Source: Pseudomonas parasichuanensis (GTDB lineage: Bacteria; Pseudomonadota; Gammaproteobacteria; Pseudomonadales; Pseudomonadaceae). Taken from it: a stretch of 64,000 nt of DNA. Within the stretch, counting starts at the first letter, position 1, and each line of letters opens with the position of its first letter. Made by a program: the position numbers and the translations under genes. The stretch covers positions 58,536 through 122,535 of the forward strand of contig NZ_BQHO01000015.1 of assembly GCF_021601385.1 (NCBI RefSeq), given 5' to 3'. A model generated the notes under the pieces. The model did not search any database. It was not told where the DNA came from and saw nothing but the letters and a program-made list of their open reading frames with translations. Below are positions 25,394 through 33,714 of this stretch, in pieces.

Positions 25394-28300
25394 TCAGAAA
25401 TCGCGCTTGTAGAAGATGTCCAACGAGCTGGCCAGGCCACTGGCGGCCTCCAGGTAGACTTTCTTGCTCAGCTTGTAGCGCAGGGCAATGGTATTCGCAG
25501 GCTCGAACACCCCTACACCGTAACGCAGGCTCAGCCGCTCGGTCAGGTTGCCACTGGCGACCACGCTGGTGCTGGTACCAGAGCCTTGTGTGTCGAGCTG
25601 GAAATCGTCGATCCCCAGGTTTGACGCCAGGCTGCCAGTGAGCCCCGCACTGCCCGCCAACCCAAGGCCCAGCGCCGCCTCGGCCAACATGTTGCTGTCC
25701 TCGCCAGAAGCCCCCAACGGGCGGCCCAGCACCAGGTACGACAACGCCTGCTCCTGGCTCATCGCCGGTTCCGAAAACACTTTGGTCGTGGGTTGTTCAG
25801 CACTGCCGCTCAGGCGAATACCGGCAATCACGTCATCCACCTGACGAATCGCTTCGATATCCAGATAGGGCTGGTCGATGGGGCCCGCGAACAGCAAGCG
25901 CGCCCGGCGAATGGTCAAGCGCTGGCCGTAGGCCCGATAGCGACCGTCTGCCAGGCTCAGCTCCCCCCGGGTATCGAGGTTGTCGCCGATGTGCACATGG
26001 CCCAGCAGATTGGCCGTGAGCCCGAAACCACTGAACGACAGCTTGTCGCGGCCGACCTCAACGTCGATGTCCATCGCCACCGCCATGGGCGGTTTGCCCT
26101 CCTGCGTCTGATGGCCGACGATCACCGTGTCGTCCGATACCTGCACGGTCGACGGCGGCAGCTCACGCACGGTGATCTTGCCCTTGGGCACCAGCACCTT
26201 GCCGGTGACCGCCAGCTTGTCATCGACCAGGCGGATGACCAGGTCGGGCGCCACCTCGAGCACCGCGTAGGGCTCGACGGTCACCGGCAGTTGCTGGCCG
26301 CTCAGACGCACCTCCATGCCCAGCGCCTGCCCCCAGGTCATCTGCCCGGCCAGCTCGCCACGCCCGGCGTCGCCACTGCGCCAGTCGCCCTTGAGCTGCA
26401 CCTGTTCGCCGGCGATCAGCGCCTGCAGCGACAGTGCCTGCAGGCTCACCGGCAGTTCTGCACCGCTGACTTCTGCGCCGCTCAACGCCAGGCTGCCGTT
26501 GACCTGTGGTGCCAACAGGCTGCCCGACAGGCGCCCACTGCCATTGAGCTGGCCAGCCAGGCGCTCGACCATCGGCAGGAACGGACGGGCGACCGACAGC
26601 TGCAACCCGGACAGGCGGAACTCGCCGGTCAGCGGCTTGTTGCGCGCCAACGGATCGAGGCGAGTGTCGAGGGTCAGCTCACCCAGGCGCTCACCGCGAA
26701 AGTCCAGGCGGGTATCCACCCGACGCGGTGCCAGGGTGCTGTCCAGGCGCAGCACCTGGTAGGGGAAATCAACCCACTGCCCCTTGTCACGCACGCGCAA
26801 GGTGCCACCACCGGCATCGACACGAATACTGCCCTTGGGGCCACTGGCCGGGATATCCAGGTTGATGTCGGCATTGAGCAGCCCCTGCCAGGCGAAGTCC
26901 TTGGGCAGCCATTGCGCCAGGCTGTCCAGCGGGAACTGCTTGAGGTGATAGCGCAGGCGCGGCTCTGGTGCCAGGCGCTGGTCCTCGCCACACAGGCTGG
27001 CCTGGCCTGCGCGCCAGCAATGGGCACCGAAATCCAGCTGGCCGCTGGCCAGGCGCTGCAGACGCGCCGGGCCTTGCAGTTGCCAGTCCTGGCCGCCGGC
27101 CTGGATACGCCCGCGGGCCAGGCGACCGCGCCAGTCGCCCTTGCTCAGGGTACCGTCGAGTGCCAGGTCGAGCTTGAGTTGCGGGCCATCGAGCGCCAGG
27201 GTGACCGCCTGCTGGCGAATATCGCCCTTGCCCTGCACATCCAGGTTGCCCAACGAGGTATCGCCCAGGCGGATAGCGCCGGCCTTGAGCGAGAGCTGCC
27301 CACGCTGGGCATTGTCCAGGCGCGCGTCCAAGTCCAGCCGCTGTACACGGTTGTCGGCCTGGGCCAGTTGCTGGCCGTGCAGCGTGAGGCTGCCCTGGGG
27401 CGCTGCGAGGGTACCGGCCAGATCCAGGCGGCCCTTGACCTGGCCCTGCAGCTGCGGCCAGAGCTGACCAAGCCGTGGCAGGTCAAGATCGACACGCCCG
27501 GCCAGGCGCTGCTGCAGGCTGCCACTGCCGTTGATGCGGTTGTCGCCCAGCTGCACCGCCAGGCTGCCCAAGGTCCAGTTATCACCCTTGCCGTCGGCAT
27601 CCACCTTGAGCACGGCCGGCTGGCCACGCAGGCGCCCTTTGAGGTCGAGTTGCGCCTTGAGCTGCAATTGCTGGTTTTTCAGCTCGCCCTGGCTGCGCAA
27701 TGGCCCGGCCAAGGTACCGGGCAGTTCGGCCAGCCAGTAGGCCGGGTCGAGCGCCGCCAGTTGCAGGTCGACATCCCAGGCCAGGGTGTCGGCAAAGCGC
27801 AAGGCGACACTGCCGGCAGCCTTGCCCTGCCCTGCTGTCAAGGCCAGCTGCGCCAACCGCACCTGGCCCAGGTCGCCGTCGAACGGGCTGGCGACAGTGA
27901 AGGCGCCGGCCGGGCCATCCAGGTCACCGTTGAACACACCCTTGTAGTTGCCATCGCGGTACTGCACCTGGGCGTTGAAGCGCTTGAGGGTCACCTGCGG
28001 TGGCTGCTCCAAGGGGTACAGGCGCAACCAGGGGAAATCGAGCCAGTCGATGCTGGCGTCGGCGCTCAAGCCTTGCTGCCAGTCGGCATTGGCCTGCAGT
28101 TTTACCCGCTGAGTGTCGCTGGCGTTGAGGTCCAGGGCATCGAGCCGGGCGCCTTTGGCGTCCACTTTGCCGGCCAGCACCAGGCCCACCGGCCCCTGCT
28201 CCGCCGGCAGCGTGGCCGCACCGGACAGCTGGTAACCCTTGAGCAGGTCACCCTGGGCGTCGAGCCTGAGCTGGTTGAGCTGCAGGGTGTCTGGCAGGCT

Positions 28301-29065
28301 GGTGGCGGGCTTGAACGCGTCGGAACGCAGGGTCAGCTTTGCCGGCAGGTGCTCGGCCAGGGCCTGCAACTCGCCGTTCAATCGGGCATCGAGGTAGCCA
28401 CTGCTGGTGGCGTCCAGCGTCAGGGTCTTTTGCAGTTCGCCCTTGGCGTTCAACACCAATTGCCACGCCTGGCCATCCACGGCGGGCAGTTGCAGGGTGC
28501 CTTGCAGTTGCAGCGGCCAGTCGCCTTGCGGTTGCAGCGCCCCTTGCAGCACAAGGTGCAGGTCGTCGCGTTGCAGCTGCAGGCTGTCGACACGCAGGCC
28601 GGTCGAGGTCCAGTGCGCGGCCAGTTGCAGATTGCCCAGCAACTCGCTGCCATCGAGCCGCAACTGGCCGCCCTTGACCTCGCCCAGCTCGATGGCCAGC
28701 GGCAGGTTCAGCGCCGGCAATTGCAGTGGGCCGCTGTCAGGCTCGCTCTCACTCGGGGCGAAGGCCATGTCGATACGCTCGGCCTGCAGGCGCTCGATGC
28801 ACAGGGTGGCGCGCAACAGGCAAGCCGGGGACCAGGCCAGCTGCGGGGCTTGCAGCTCGACCCGGTTCTCGCCGTCAACCCAGCGCAGTTGGCTGGCTTG
28901 CCAACGGCCACCCAGGCGCCCTTCGAAATCACTGACCTCAAGCCCCGGCACCAGGCCCATTACCCAGCGGCTGCCAGCCTGGGTACCCAGCACCAGCCCC
29001 AGCGCCAGGGCGATCAGCAGCAACAAGGCACAGATAACGAGCAAGATGGATCTGAACACGCGCAT
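25394..29065 (-). CDS. tamB: Translocation and assembly module subunit TamB
   Basis: This 1223-residue inner-membrane-anchored protein has one N-terminal helix (residues about 4-25) followed by a very long stretch of repetitive beta-strands. It ends in the conserved DUF490/TamB domain (about 900-1223, including GRYRAYGQRLTIRRARLLFAGP and YLVLGRPL). TamB bridges the periplasm as a hydrophobic groove and works with TamA in outer-membrane protein insertion and phospholipid transport. The ATG overlaps the tamA stop by one base (TGATG); a GTG one codon upstream is less likely. Confidence 0.95.
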   Translation of the reverse strand: MRVFRSILLVICALLLLIALALGLVLGTQAGSRWVMGLVPGLEVSDFEGRLGGRWQASQLRWVDGENRVELQAPQLAWSPACLLRATLCIERLQAERIDMAFAPSESEPDSGPLQLPALNLPLAIELGEVKGGQLRLDGSELLGNLQLAAHWTSTGLRVDSLQLQRDDLHLVLQGALQPQGDWPLQLQGTLQLPAVDGQAWQLVLNAKGELQKTLTLDATSSGYLDARLNGELQALAEHLPAKLTLRSDAFKPATSLPDTLQLNQLRLDAQGDLLKGYQLSGAATLPAEQGPVGLVLAGKVDAKGARLDALDLNASDTQRVKLQANADWQQGLSADASIDWLDFPWLRLYPLEQPPQVTLKRFNAQVQYRDGNYKGVFNGDLDGPAGAFTVASPFDGDLGQVRLAQLALTAGQGKAAGSVALRFADTLAWDVDLQLAALDPAYWLAELPGTLAGPLRSQGELKNQQLQLKAQLDLKGRLRGQPAVLKVDADGKGDNWTLGSLAVQLGDNRINGSGSLQQRLAGRVDLDLPRLGQLWPQLQGQVKGRLDLAGTLAAPQGSLTLHGQQLAQADNRVQRLDLDARLDNAQRGQLSLKAGAIRLGDTSLGNLDVQGKGDIRQQAVTLALDGPQLKLDLALDGTLSKGDWRGRLARGRIQAGGQDWQLQGPARLQRLASGQLDFGAHCWRAGQASLCGEDQRLAPEPRLRYHLKQFPLDSLAQWLPKDFAWQGLLNADINLDIPASGPKGSIRVDAGGGTLRVRDKGQWVDFPYQVLRLDSTLAPRRVDTRLDFRGERLGELTLDTRLDPLARNKPLTGEFRLSGLQLSVARPFLPMVERLAGQLNGSGRLSGSLLAPQVNGSLALSGAEVSGAELPVSLQALSLQALIAGEQVQLKGDWRSGDAGRGELAGQMTWGQALGMEVRLSGQQLPVTVEPYAVLEVAPDLVIRLVDDKLAVTGKVLVPKGKITVRELPPSTVQVSDDTVIVGHQTQEGKPPMAVAMDIDVEVGRDKLSFSGFGLTANLLGHVHIGDNLDTRGELSLADGRYRAYGQRLTIRRARLLFAGPIDQPYLDIEAIRQVDDVIAGIRLSGSAEQPTTKVFSEPAMSQEQALSYLVLGRPLGASGEDSNMLAEAALGLGLAGSAGLTGSLASNLGIDDFQLDTQGSGTSTSVVASGNLTERLSLRYGVGVFEPANTIALRYKLSKKVYLEAASGLASSLDIFYKRDF

Positions 29066-30816
29066 CACAGCTCGGGCCCCATGGAGAAGTGCAAACGGAA
29101 ACCGCCATCGTCATCCAGCGCATGGGCCAGGTCCAGGCGCAGGGGGCCGACCGGTGAGACCCAGCGCACGCCGATACCGACGCCGGTCTTGAGGCTGGGC
29201 AGCTCCAGGCTGTTGAACGAATTGCCCTGGTCGATGAAAGTCGCCACACGCCACTTCTCGGCGATCGAGTACTGGTACTCGGCACTGCCGGCCACCAGGT
29301 AGCGGCCGCCGATACGGTCGCCCTTGTTGTTCTCTGGCGACAAGGACTGGTAGTCGTAGCCTCGCACGCTCTGGTCGCCACCGGCGAAGAAGCGCAGCGA
29401 GGGCGGGATGTTCTGCTGGTAGCCGTTGGTGGCGCTGCCGCCGAACTGCACACGGCCGAGGAAGCGGTGGTTGTGGCCGAGGGTGGTCAGGCCTTTGAGC
29501 AGCACGTTGCCGTGCACCAGGTTGGTATCCGAACCCAGCCCTTCCTTGGCCGCCTGCAGGTCGAACTGCAGCCGGTAGCCCTGGTGCGGGTCTATGCGAT
29601 TGTCGCTGCGCAGGTAGGCGAAACTGACCCCTGGCATCAGCAGGTTGCTCAGGCCCGAGTCGTCACCCAGGCGGTACTCTTCACGCTGGTACTTGAGCGA
29701 GATCACCCGCTGCCAGCCGCTGGGCAGCTTGCTGTGCCATTCCGGGCCGACGGTCAGCAGCTTGCTGAGGGTGTCGGTACCGGCGATGTCCTCGTTCTGG
29801 TAGCCGCCGGCAAAACGCAACTTGTCGGTGAGCGGTGGATCGAGCGGGATGTCGTACCACAGGCCGACGTTCTGCCGGGGCGCCGACAGTTCGGTCTCCC
29901 AGCCATAGCTGTGGCCTTGCGGGTTGACCCAGTGGCGGGTCCAGTTGGCCTTGGCGCGTGGGCCGACGTCGGTCGAAAAGCCCAGGCCCAGGCCCATGGT
30001 GCGTGGTTTGCGGGTGTCGAGGCGAACTTCGACGGGAATGTCTTCGCCCACGGCGGCGGTCGGCGCGGCATCCACCCGTACGCCTTCGAAGTAGCCGCTG
30101 GATTGCAGGTCGTTGTTGAGTTCGGCGATCAGCTCCGAGTCGTAAGGAGTGCCCGGCTGGAACTGCACCATGCGCTGCAGCAGCTCCTGGTCCAGGGGCG
30201 TGTCACCGCCGAAGTGCACGGCACCCAGGCGATAGCGTGGGCCGCTCTGATAGACCAGTTCGATATCGGCGACGCCCGCCTGCGGGTCGACCGCCAGGCG
30301 CTGGCGGGTAAAGTGGCCGCTGAAAAAGCCATAGCGCGACGCCTGGTTCAGGATAAGCCGCTTGGCATCTTCGTAATGCCCATGATTGAGTTGCTCGCCG
30401 GAACGCAGCGCCTTGCTGTCAGGGACACGAAATGCCTTCATTTCGCTGGCAGGCCCTTCGATGCGCACCGTCACGTTGCGCAGGCGCACCGGCTCACCCG
30501 GCTCGACACGGATGATCAGTTGTGGGGGTTTGTCCTTGTCACTCGGCGGCTTCACCTCGCTGTCGATGCGCGCCTGGTAGTAACCCAGCGCCTGCGCCGC
30601 CTTGCGTGTCTGCTCCTCGGCGCCGCGACTGAAACGCAGCAGCGCTTCTTCATCGCGCTCGCCGAGGCTGCCGATATAACCTTCGATATTGGCCTTGAGC
30701 GGCTTGTTGGCGGGTTTCACCCGAACCAGCAATTCGCTCTGCGCCCATGCCATGGAGCTGGCGGCCAACAACAGCAGGCCCCAGCAGAGTCTTCCTGAAT
30801 ACGTCATGGGGCGCAT
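29065..30816 (-). CDS. tamA: Translocation and assembly module subunit TamA (Omp85 family)
   Basis: The 583-residue outer-membrane protein has a signal peptide (cleaved near AWA-QS, residue 25), three POTRA domains (about 28-260) and a 16-strand Omp85 barrel. The barrel carries the lid-lock motif [11 protein letters not shown] near residue 487, and the protein ends in ...[11 protein letters not shown]. It forms the TAM complex with TamB, encoded immediately downstream with overlapping stop and start. This coupling indicates stoichiometric synthesis. Confidence 0.95.
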   Translation of the reverse strand: MRPMTYSGRLCWGLLLLAASSMAWAQSELLVRVKPANKPLKANIEGYIGSLGERDEEALLRFSRGAEEQTRKAAQALGYYQARIDSEVKPPSDKDKPPQLIIRVEPGEPVRLRNVTVRIEGPASEMKAFRVPDSKALRSGEQLNHGHYEDAKRLILNQASRYGFFSGHFTRQRLAVDPQAGVADIELVYQSGPRYRLGAVHFGGDTPLDQELLQRMVQFQPGTPYDSELIAELNNDLQSSGYFEGVRVDAAPTAAVGEDIPVEVRLDTRKPRTMGLGLGFSTDVGPRAKANWTRHWVNPQGHSYGWETELSAPRQNVGLWYDIPLDPPLTDKLRFAGGYQNEDIAGTDTLSKLLTVGPEWHSKLPSGWQRVISLKYQREEYRLGDDSGLSNLLMPGVSFAYLRSDNRIDPHQGYRLQFDLQAAKEGLGSDTNLVHGNVLLKGLTTLGHNHRFLGRVQFGGSATNGYQQNIPPSLRFFAGGDQSVRGYDYQSLSPENNKGDRIGGRYLVAGSAEYQYSIAEKWRVATFIDQGNSFNSLELPSLKTGVGIGVRWVSPVGPLRLDLAHALDDDGGFRLHFSMGPEL

Positions 30817-30860
30817 GCTACCAGAGCGAGCCGGTCAAGGGTGCCGCCTGTCAATACCGG

Positions 30861-31511
30861 TCACACTACTGTCGCTTTGGATGACAGCGGATTGGGATGA
30901 AAGAACACTCTTTCCCGGATTGGCCCTACTGCCACCTCCCCGATCTCCTGATAGCCCTGGCGTTCGTAGAAGGCCAGGTAGTGTGCATTGCCGCTATCCA
31001 GTACCACGCCCTGGGTCGTTGGGTCATCAGCGCACCAGTCGTGTACCGCCTGCAGCAACTGTTCGCCATAGTGCTGGCCCTGGAACTGCGGGTGCACACC
31101 CAACAGCGGCAGCACATGCACCTGCCCGCTCGGCAGGCAACCGGCAAGCGCGGCCTGGTAATCCAGGTAACGCCGCGTGCAGCGCAAGCCCGTGCCGAGG
31201 ATCATGCGCAGGCGCCACGCCCAGCTGTCGGCCACACCCAATCGACGTTGTGGCGGCACGATCAGCGCAATCCCTACCAGGCGGTCATCCACCAGCAGGC
31301 CGATCGCCGGCAGTTGCAGGTAGAAGTGCTGGCGCAGCCATTCGCGCACCAGCACCCGCAGGCGCTGTTCATAGCCGGGGCGCTGGGCTTCGAACAGCCA
31401 GGCGAAGGTCGGTTCATGGCGGTAGGCGTGATACAGCAGCGAGCGTGCCTCGCGAGCGTAGCCTTCATCGAGCAGGCAGATCCGGGCTGGGGCGGCTGGG
31501 GCGTCGGGCAT
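30861..31511 (-). CDS. GNAT family N-acetyltransferase
   Basis: The 216-residue protein has the GNAT fold with the acetyl-CoA loop in [21 protein letters not shown] (Q-x-x-G-x-G/Y pattern) and the C-terminal [16 protein letters not shown]. The substrate is unknown. The start is chosen at an ATG with AGGAGG upstream, 16 codons inside the longest open frame. It is divergent from xthA and lies 44 bp upstream of tamA on the same strand. Confidence 0.85.
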   Translation of the reverse strand: MPDAPAAPARICLLDEGYAREARSLLYHAYRHEPTFAWLFEAQRPGYEQRLRVLVREWLRQHFYLQLPAIGLLVDDRLVGIALIVPPQRRLGVADSWAWRLRMILGTGLRCTRRYLDYQAALAGCLPSGQVHVLPLLGVHPQFQGQHYGEQLLQAVHDWCADDPTTQGVVLDSGNAHYLAFYERQGYQEIGEVAVGPIRERVFFHPNPLSSKATVV

Positions 31512-31675
31512 CGCGGGCAGTCCTCCTGGAATTGGCGTGCAGTGCCTTGGAGGTGCCACAGCGCACTTCGTTCACCTCACCTGAGCACGTTAGCAGCGCC
31601 TGCCAGCGGCCGCCACGCTGGCCGAGGCGGGCGTTGTCGGCTAGGATTCGAGGCTTTTACCAGGATTGTCTTTCC

Positions 31676-32488
31676 ATGAAAGTCGTCTCGTTCAACATCA
31701 ATGGTCTGCGCGCCCGCCCGCACCAGCTGGCGGCGCTGATCGACAAGCACCAGCCGGACGTGATCGGCCTGCAGGAAACCAAGGTCAGCGACGAACAGTT
31801 CCCGCTGGCTGAAGTCGAGGCGCTCGGCTACCACGTGCATTACCACGGCCAGAAAGGCCACTACGGCGTGGCGCTGCTGTCGCGGGAAAAGCCGCTGTCG
31901 CTGTTCAAGGGTTTCGCCAGTGACGAAGAGGACGCCCAGCGCCGCTTCATCTGGGGCACCTTCGCTGATCGCAACGGTACGCCGATCACGGTGATGAACG
32001 GCTATTTCCCGCAAGGCGAGAGCCGTGACCACCCCACCAAGTTTCCGGCCAAACAGCGGTTCTACAGTGACCTGCAAGTATTGCTGGAGAACCAGTTCAA
32101 GAATGACCAGCCGCTGCTGGTGATGGGCGATGTGAACATTTCGCCGCAGGATTGCGACATCGGCATCGGCGCGGACAACGCCAAGCGCTGGTTGAAGACG
32201 GGCAAGTGCAGTTTCCTGCCTGAAGAGCGCGAGTGGATGGAGCGGCTCAAGGGGTGGGGGTTGGTCGACACGTTTCGCCATCTGCACCCGGAAGTGGCTG
32301 ATCAGTTCAGTTGGTTCGACTATCGCAGCCGGGGGTTCGAGGATGAGCCCAAGCGTGGGCTGCGGATCGACCTGATAATGGCTTCGCAGGCGTTGTTGCC
32401 GCGGGTCAAGACGGCGGGGATTGATTATGAATTGCGGGGGATGGAGAAGCCTTCGGATCATGCGCCGATTTGGCTTGAGTTGGGCTGA
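31676..32488 (+). CDS. xthA: Exodeoxyribonuclease III
   Basis: The 270-residue Mg-dependent nuclease cleaves at apurinic sites and degrades 3' ends in base excision repair. The motifs [45 protein letters not shown] and [10 protein letters not shown] (catalytic His) are all present. It is monocistronic, divergent from a GNAT gene and followed by a repeat-rich, gene-free region. Confidence 0.96.
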   Translation: MKVVSFNINGLRARPHQLAALIDKHQPDVIGLQETKVSDEQFPLAEVEALGYHVHYHGQKGHYGVALLSREKPLSLFKGFASDEEDAQRRFIWGTFADRNGTPITVMNGYFPQGESRDHPTKFPAKQRFYSDLQVLLENQFKNDQPLLVMGDVNISPQDCDIGIGADNAKRWLKTGKCSFLPEEREWMERLKGWGLVDTFRHLHPEVADQFSWFDYRSRGFEDEPKRGLRIDLIMASQALLPRVKTAGIDYELRGMEKPSDHAPIWLELG

Positions 32489-32518
32489 GGGCTTGGGCTT
32501 CAGAGTGTTTGTTTTGGT

Positions 32519-32700
32519 AGATGTATGCGCATTCGGCGGTGATGGCGACTTATAGTCACTTTTCCGCCCTTACGGCGGGTTACTTTGGTCGTGGCCAAAG
32601 TAACCAAAGCCGTTCGCTCCCATCATACGGCCCCTGCGCTGCGCTCCGGGGTCCCCTCGACTCCGGCGCCTTCCGGGCCCGCGCGGCCTCCTGAAGTCGC
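32519..32700 (+). repeat. Left copy of a large inverted repeat
   Basis: This segment contains CTTTTCCGCCCTTACGGCGG, then TTCGCTCCCATCATACGGCC and a GC-rich end closing with CTCCTGAAGTCGC. Reverse-complement matching to 33079-33349 runs across nearly the whole length with scattered substitutions. The right copy carries an extra internal stretch of roughly 80 bp. The pattern is that of two copies of one dispersed element in opposite orientation. Confidence 0.8.
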
Positions 32701-32754
32701 AATTTGTGTTGCCTGGACTAATGCGCGCTTAGAAGCAAAAGCAGAGCAAAAGCA

Positions 32755-32868
32755 GAGCAAGAGCAAGAGCAAGAGCAAGAGCAAGAGCAAGAGCAAGAGC
32801 AAGAGCAAGAGCAAGAGCAAGAGCAAGAGCAAGAGCAAGAGCAAGAGCAAGAGCAAGAGCAAGAGCAA
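32755..32868. repeat. Hexanucleotide tandem array (GAGCAA)x19
   Basis: Nineteen perfect copies of GAGCAA run without interruption, preceded by degenerate copies (GAAGCAAAA, GCAGAGCAAAAGCA) and followed by a GAGCAG copy. In one plus-strand frame it reads as Lys-Ser repeats and on the minus strand as Leu-rich, which gives rise to spurious open frames. The perfect identity suggests recent slippage and strain-to-strain length variation. Confidence 0.95.
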
Positions 32869-32928
32869 GAGCAGTGATATTGCTATCTAGGTTTGGCTGT
32901 TGTTTATGTATTGATTGTTCTGGCCCTA

Positions 32929-33007
32929 TCGCCGGCAAGCCGGCTCCCACAGGTACAGTGCAAGCCTGAAAGTTTCGCAGTTCCTGTGGGAGCTGGCTTG
33001 CCAGCGA
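32929..33007. repeat. REP pair (family B, inverted)
   Basis: TCGCCGGCAAGCCGGCTCCCACAGG and its inverted partner CCTGTGGGAGCTGGCTTGCCAGCGA form 25-nt arms around a 29-nt centre. This is the second REP type of the window, also seen at 36147, 41521, 51443 and 57667. Confidence 0.9.
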
Positions 33008-33078
33008 TTGCAATCCTGAGTTCCCAACTAATCCCACTAGCGACAGCTAACGCCAGCCCAGGCGCCGCCCCTAACTTC

Positions 33079-33349
33079 GCGACTTCAGGAGGCTGAGCGC
33101 AGGCGTCTGGAGGGCCCTGGTGCGCAGCACCCTTCGGCGTTAGCCGAAGGCGCGAGATGTAGACTTGCGCAGCAAGTCGGAGGCCGCGCGGGCCCGGAGG
33201 ACGCCGGAGCGAAGGGACCCCGAAGCGCAGCGTAGGGGCCGTATGATGGGAGCGAGCGGTTTTGCCTACTTTTTCCAAGAAAAAAGTAGGCCGCCGTAAG
33301 GGCGGAAAGGTGACTACGCGTCGACATCACAAATGAATGCGCATAAAAC
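33079..33349 (-). repeat. Right copy of a large inverted repeat
   Basis: Read on the minus strand this repeats the left copy, including CTTTCCGCCCTTACGGCGG and CGCTCCCATCATACGGCCCC. An additional palindrome-rich insert (CTTCGGCGTTAGCCGAAG) lies near its inner end. The outer end extends to ATGCGCATTC, which is shared with the left copy. Confidence 0.8.
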
Positions 33350-33379
33350 AACAAAAACCAACCAAGGAGCTTTCGAACC

Positions 33380-33426
33380 AATGAACCAATGAACTAATGA
33401 ACTAATGAACTAATGAACTAATGAAC
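33380..33426. repeat. AATGAACT octamer tandem repeat
   Basis: About six copies of the 8-bp unit AATGAACT (the first ends in C) lie just outside the right copy of the large repeat and about 290 bp upstream of gcd. No coding frame uses it. Confidence 0.85.
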
Positions 33427-33714
33427 ATCGCATCCAAACATACTTAATCCCGCACATCCAAACTCCCGGACAGAAATTTTCAAGCCCTCCCCTGCCCCCA
33501 TCAGCTCCCCCTACGACCATCGTCGCACCCACACATTTCAAAAACCTCGCGACCCCCAAAAATCAGCACCATTTCCCCTCATGATCTAGTCTTTTAGCCA
33601 CACATTCCCCATTCAACCCCTGCGACAATCAGCCCCAACAGCAAATGTACTAACTTGTTAATTAGCTTGCTAAGGGCTTAAACTGCGCCGCATTCCACCT
33701 GCGAGATCCCTGGC

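Larger units (their letters stand above)
32489..33714. other. Gene-free, repeat-dense interval between xthA and gcd
   Basis: The 1.2-kb interval holds no credible gene; open frames here are created by low-complexity DNA. It contains two inverted copies of a roughly 180-270-bp repeat (32519-32700 and 33079-33349), a GAGCAA array (32755-32873), a REP pair (32929-33007) and an AATGAACT array (33380-33426). The final AT- and C-rich part presumably holds the gcd promoter. A short palindrome TTAGC-TT-GCTAA lies at 33662-33673. Confidence 0.75.

Noticed and set aside
25793-29302. Long plus-strand open frame of more than 1100 codons opposite tamB and tamA
   Set aside because: It is the antisense shadow of tamB, produced by high GC codon bias. 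Its protein is Gln/Leu/Ala-rich without a recognisable fold, while the minus strand has clear TamB features.
32585-32890. Open frames with Lys-Ser or Leu runs over the hexanucleotide array
   Set aside because: The frames arise from the 6-bp repeat and lie in DNA repeated in the inverted copy; there is no ribosome site or conserved domain.
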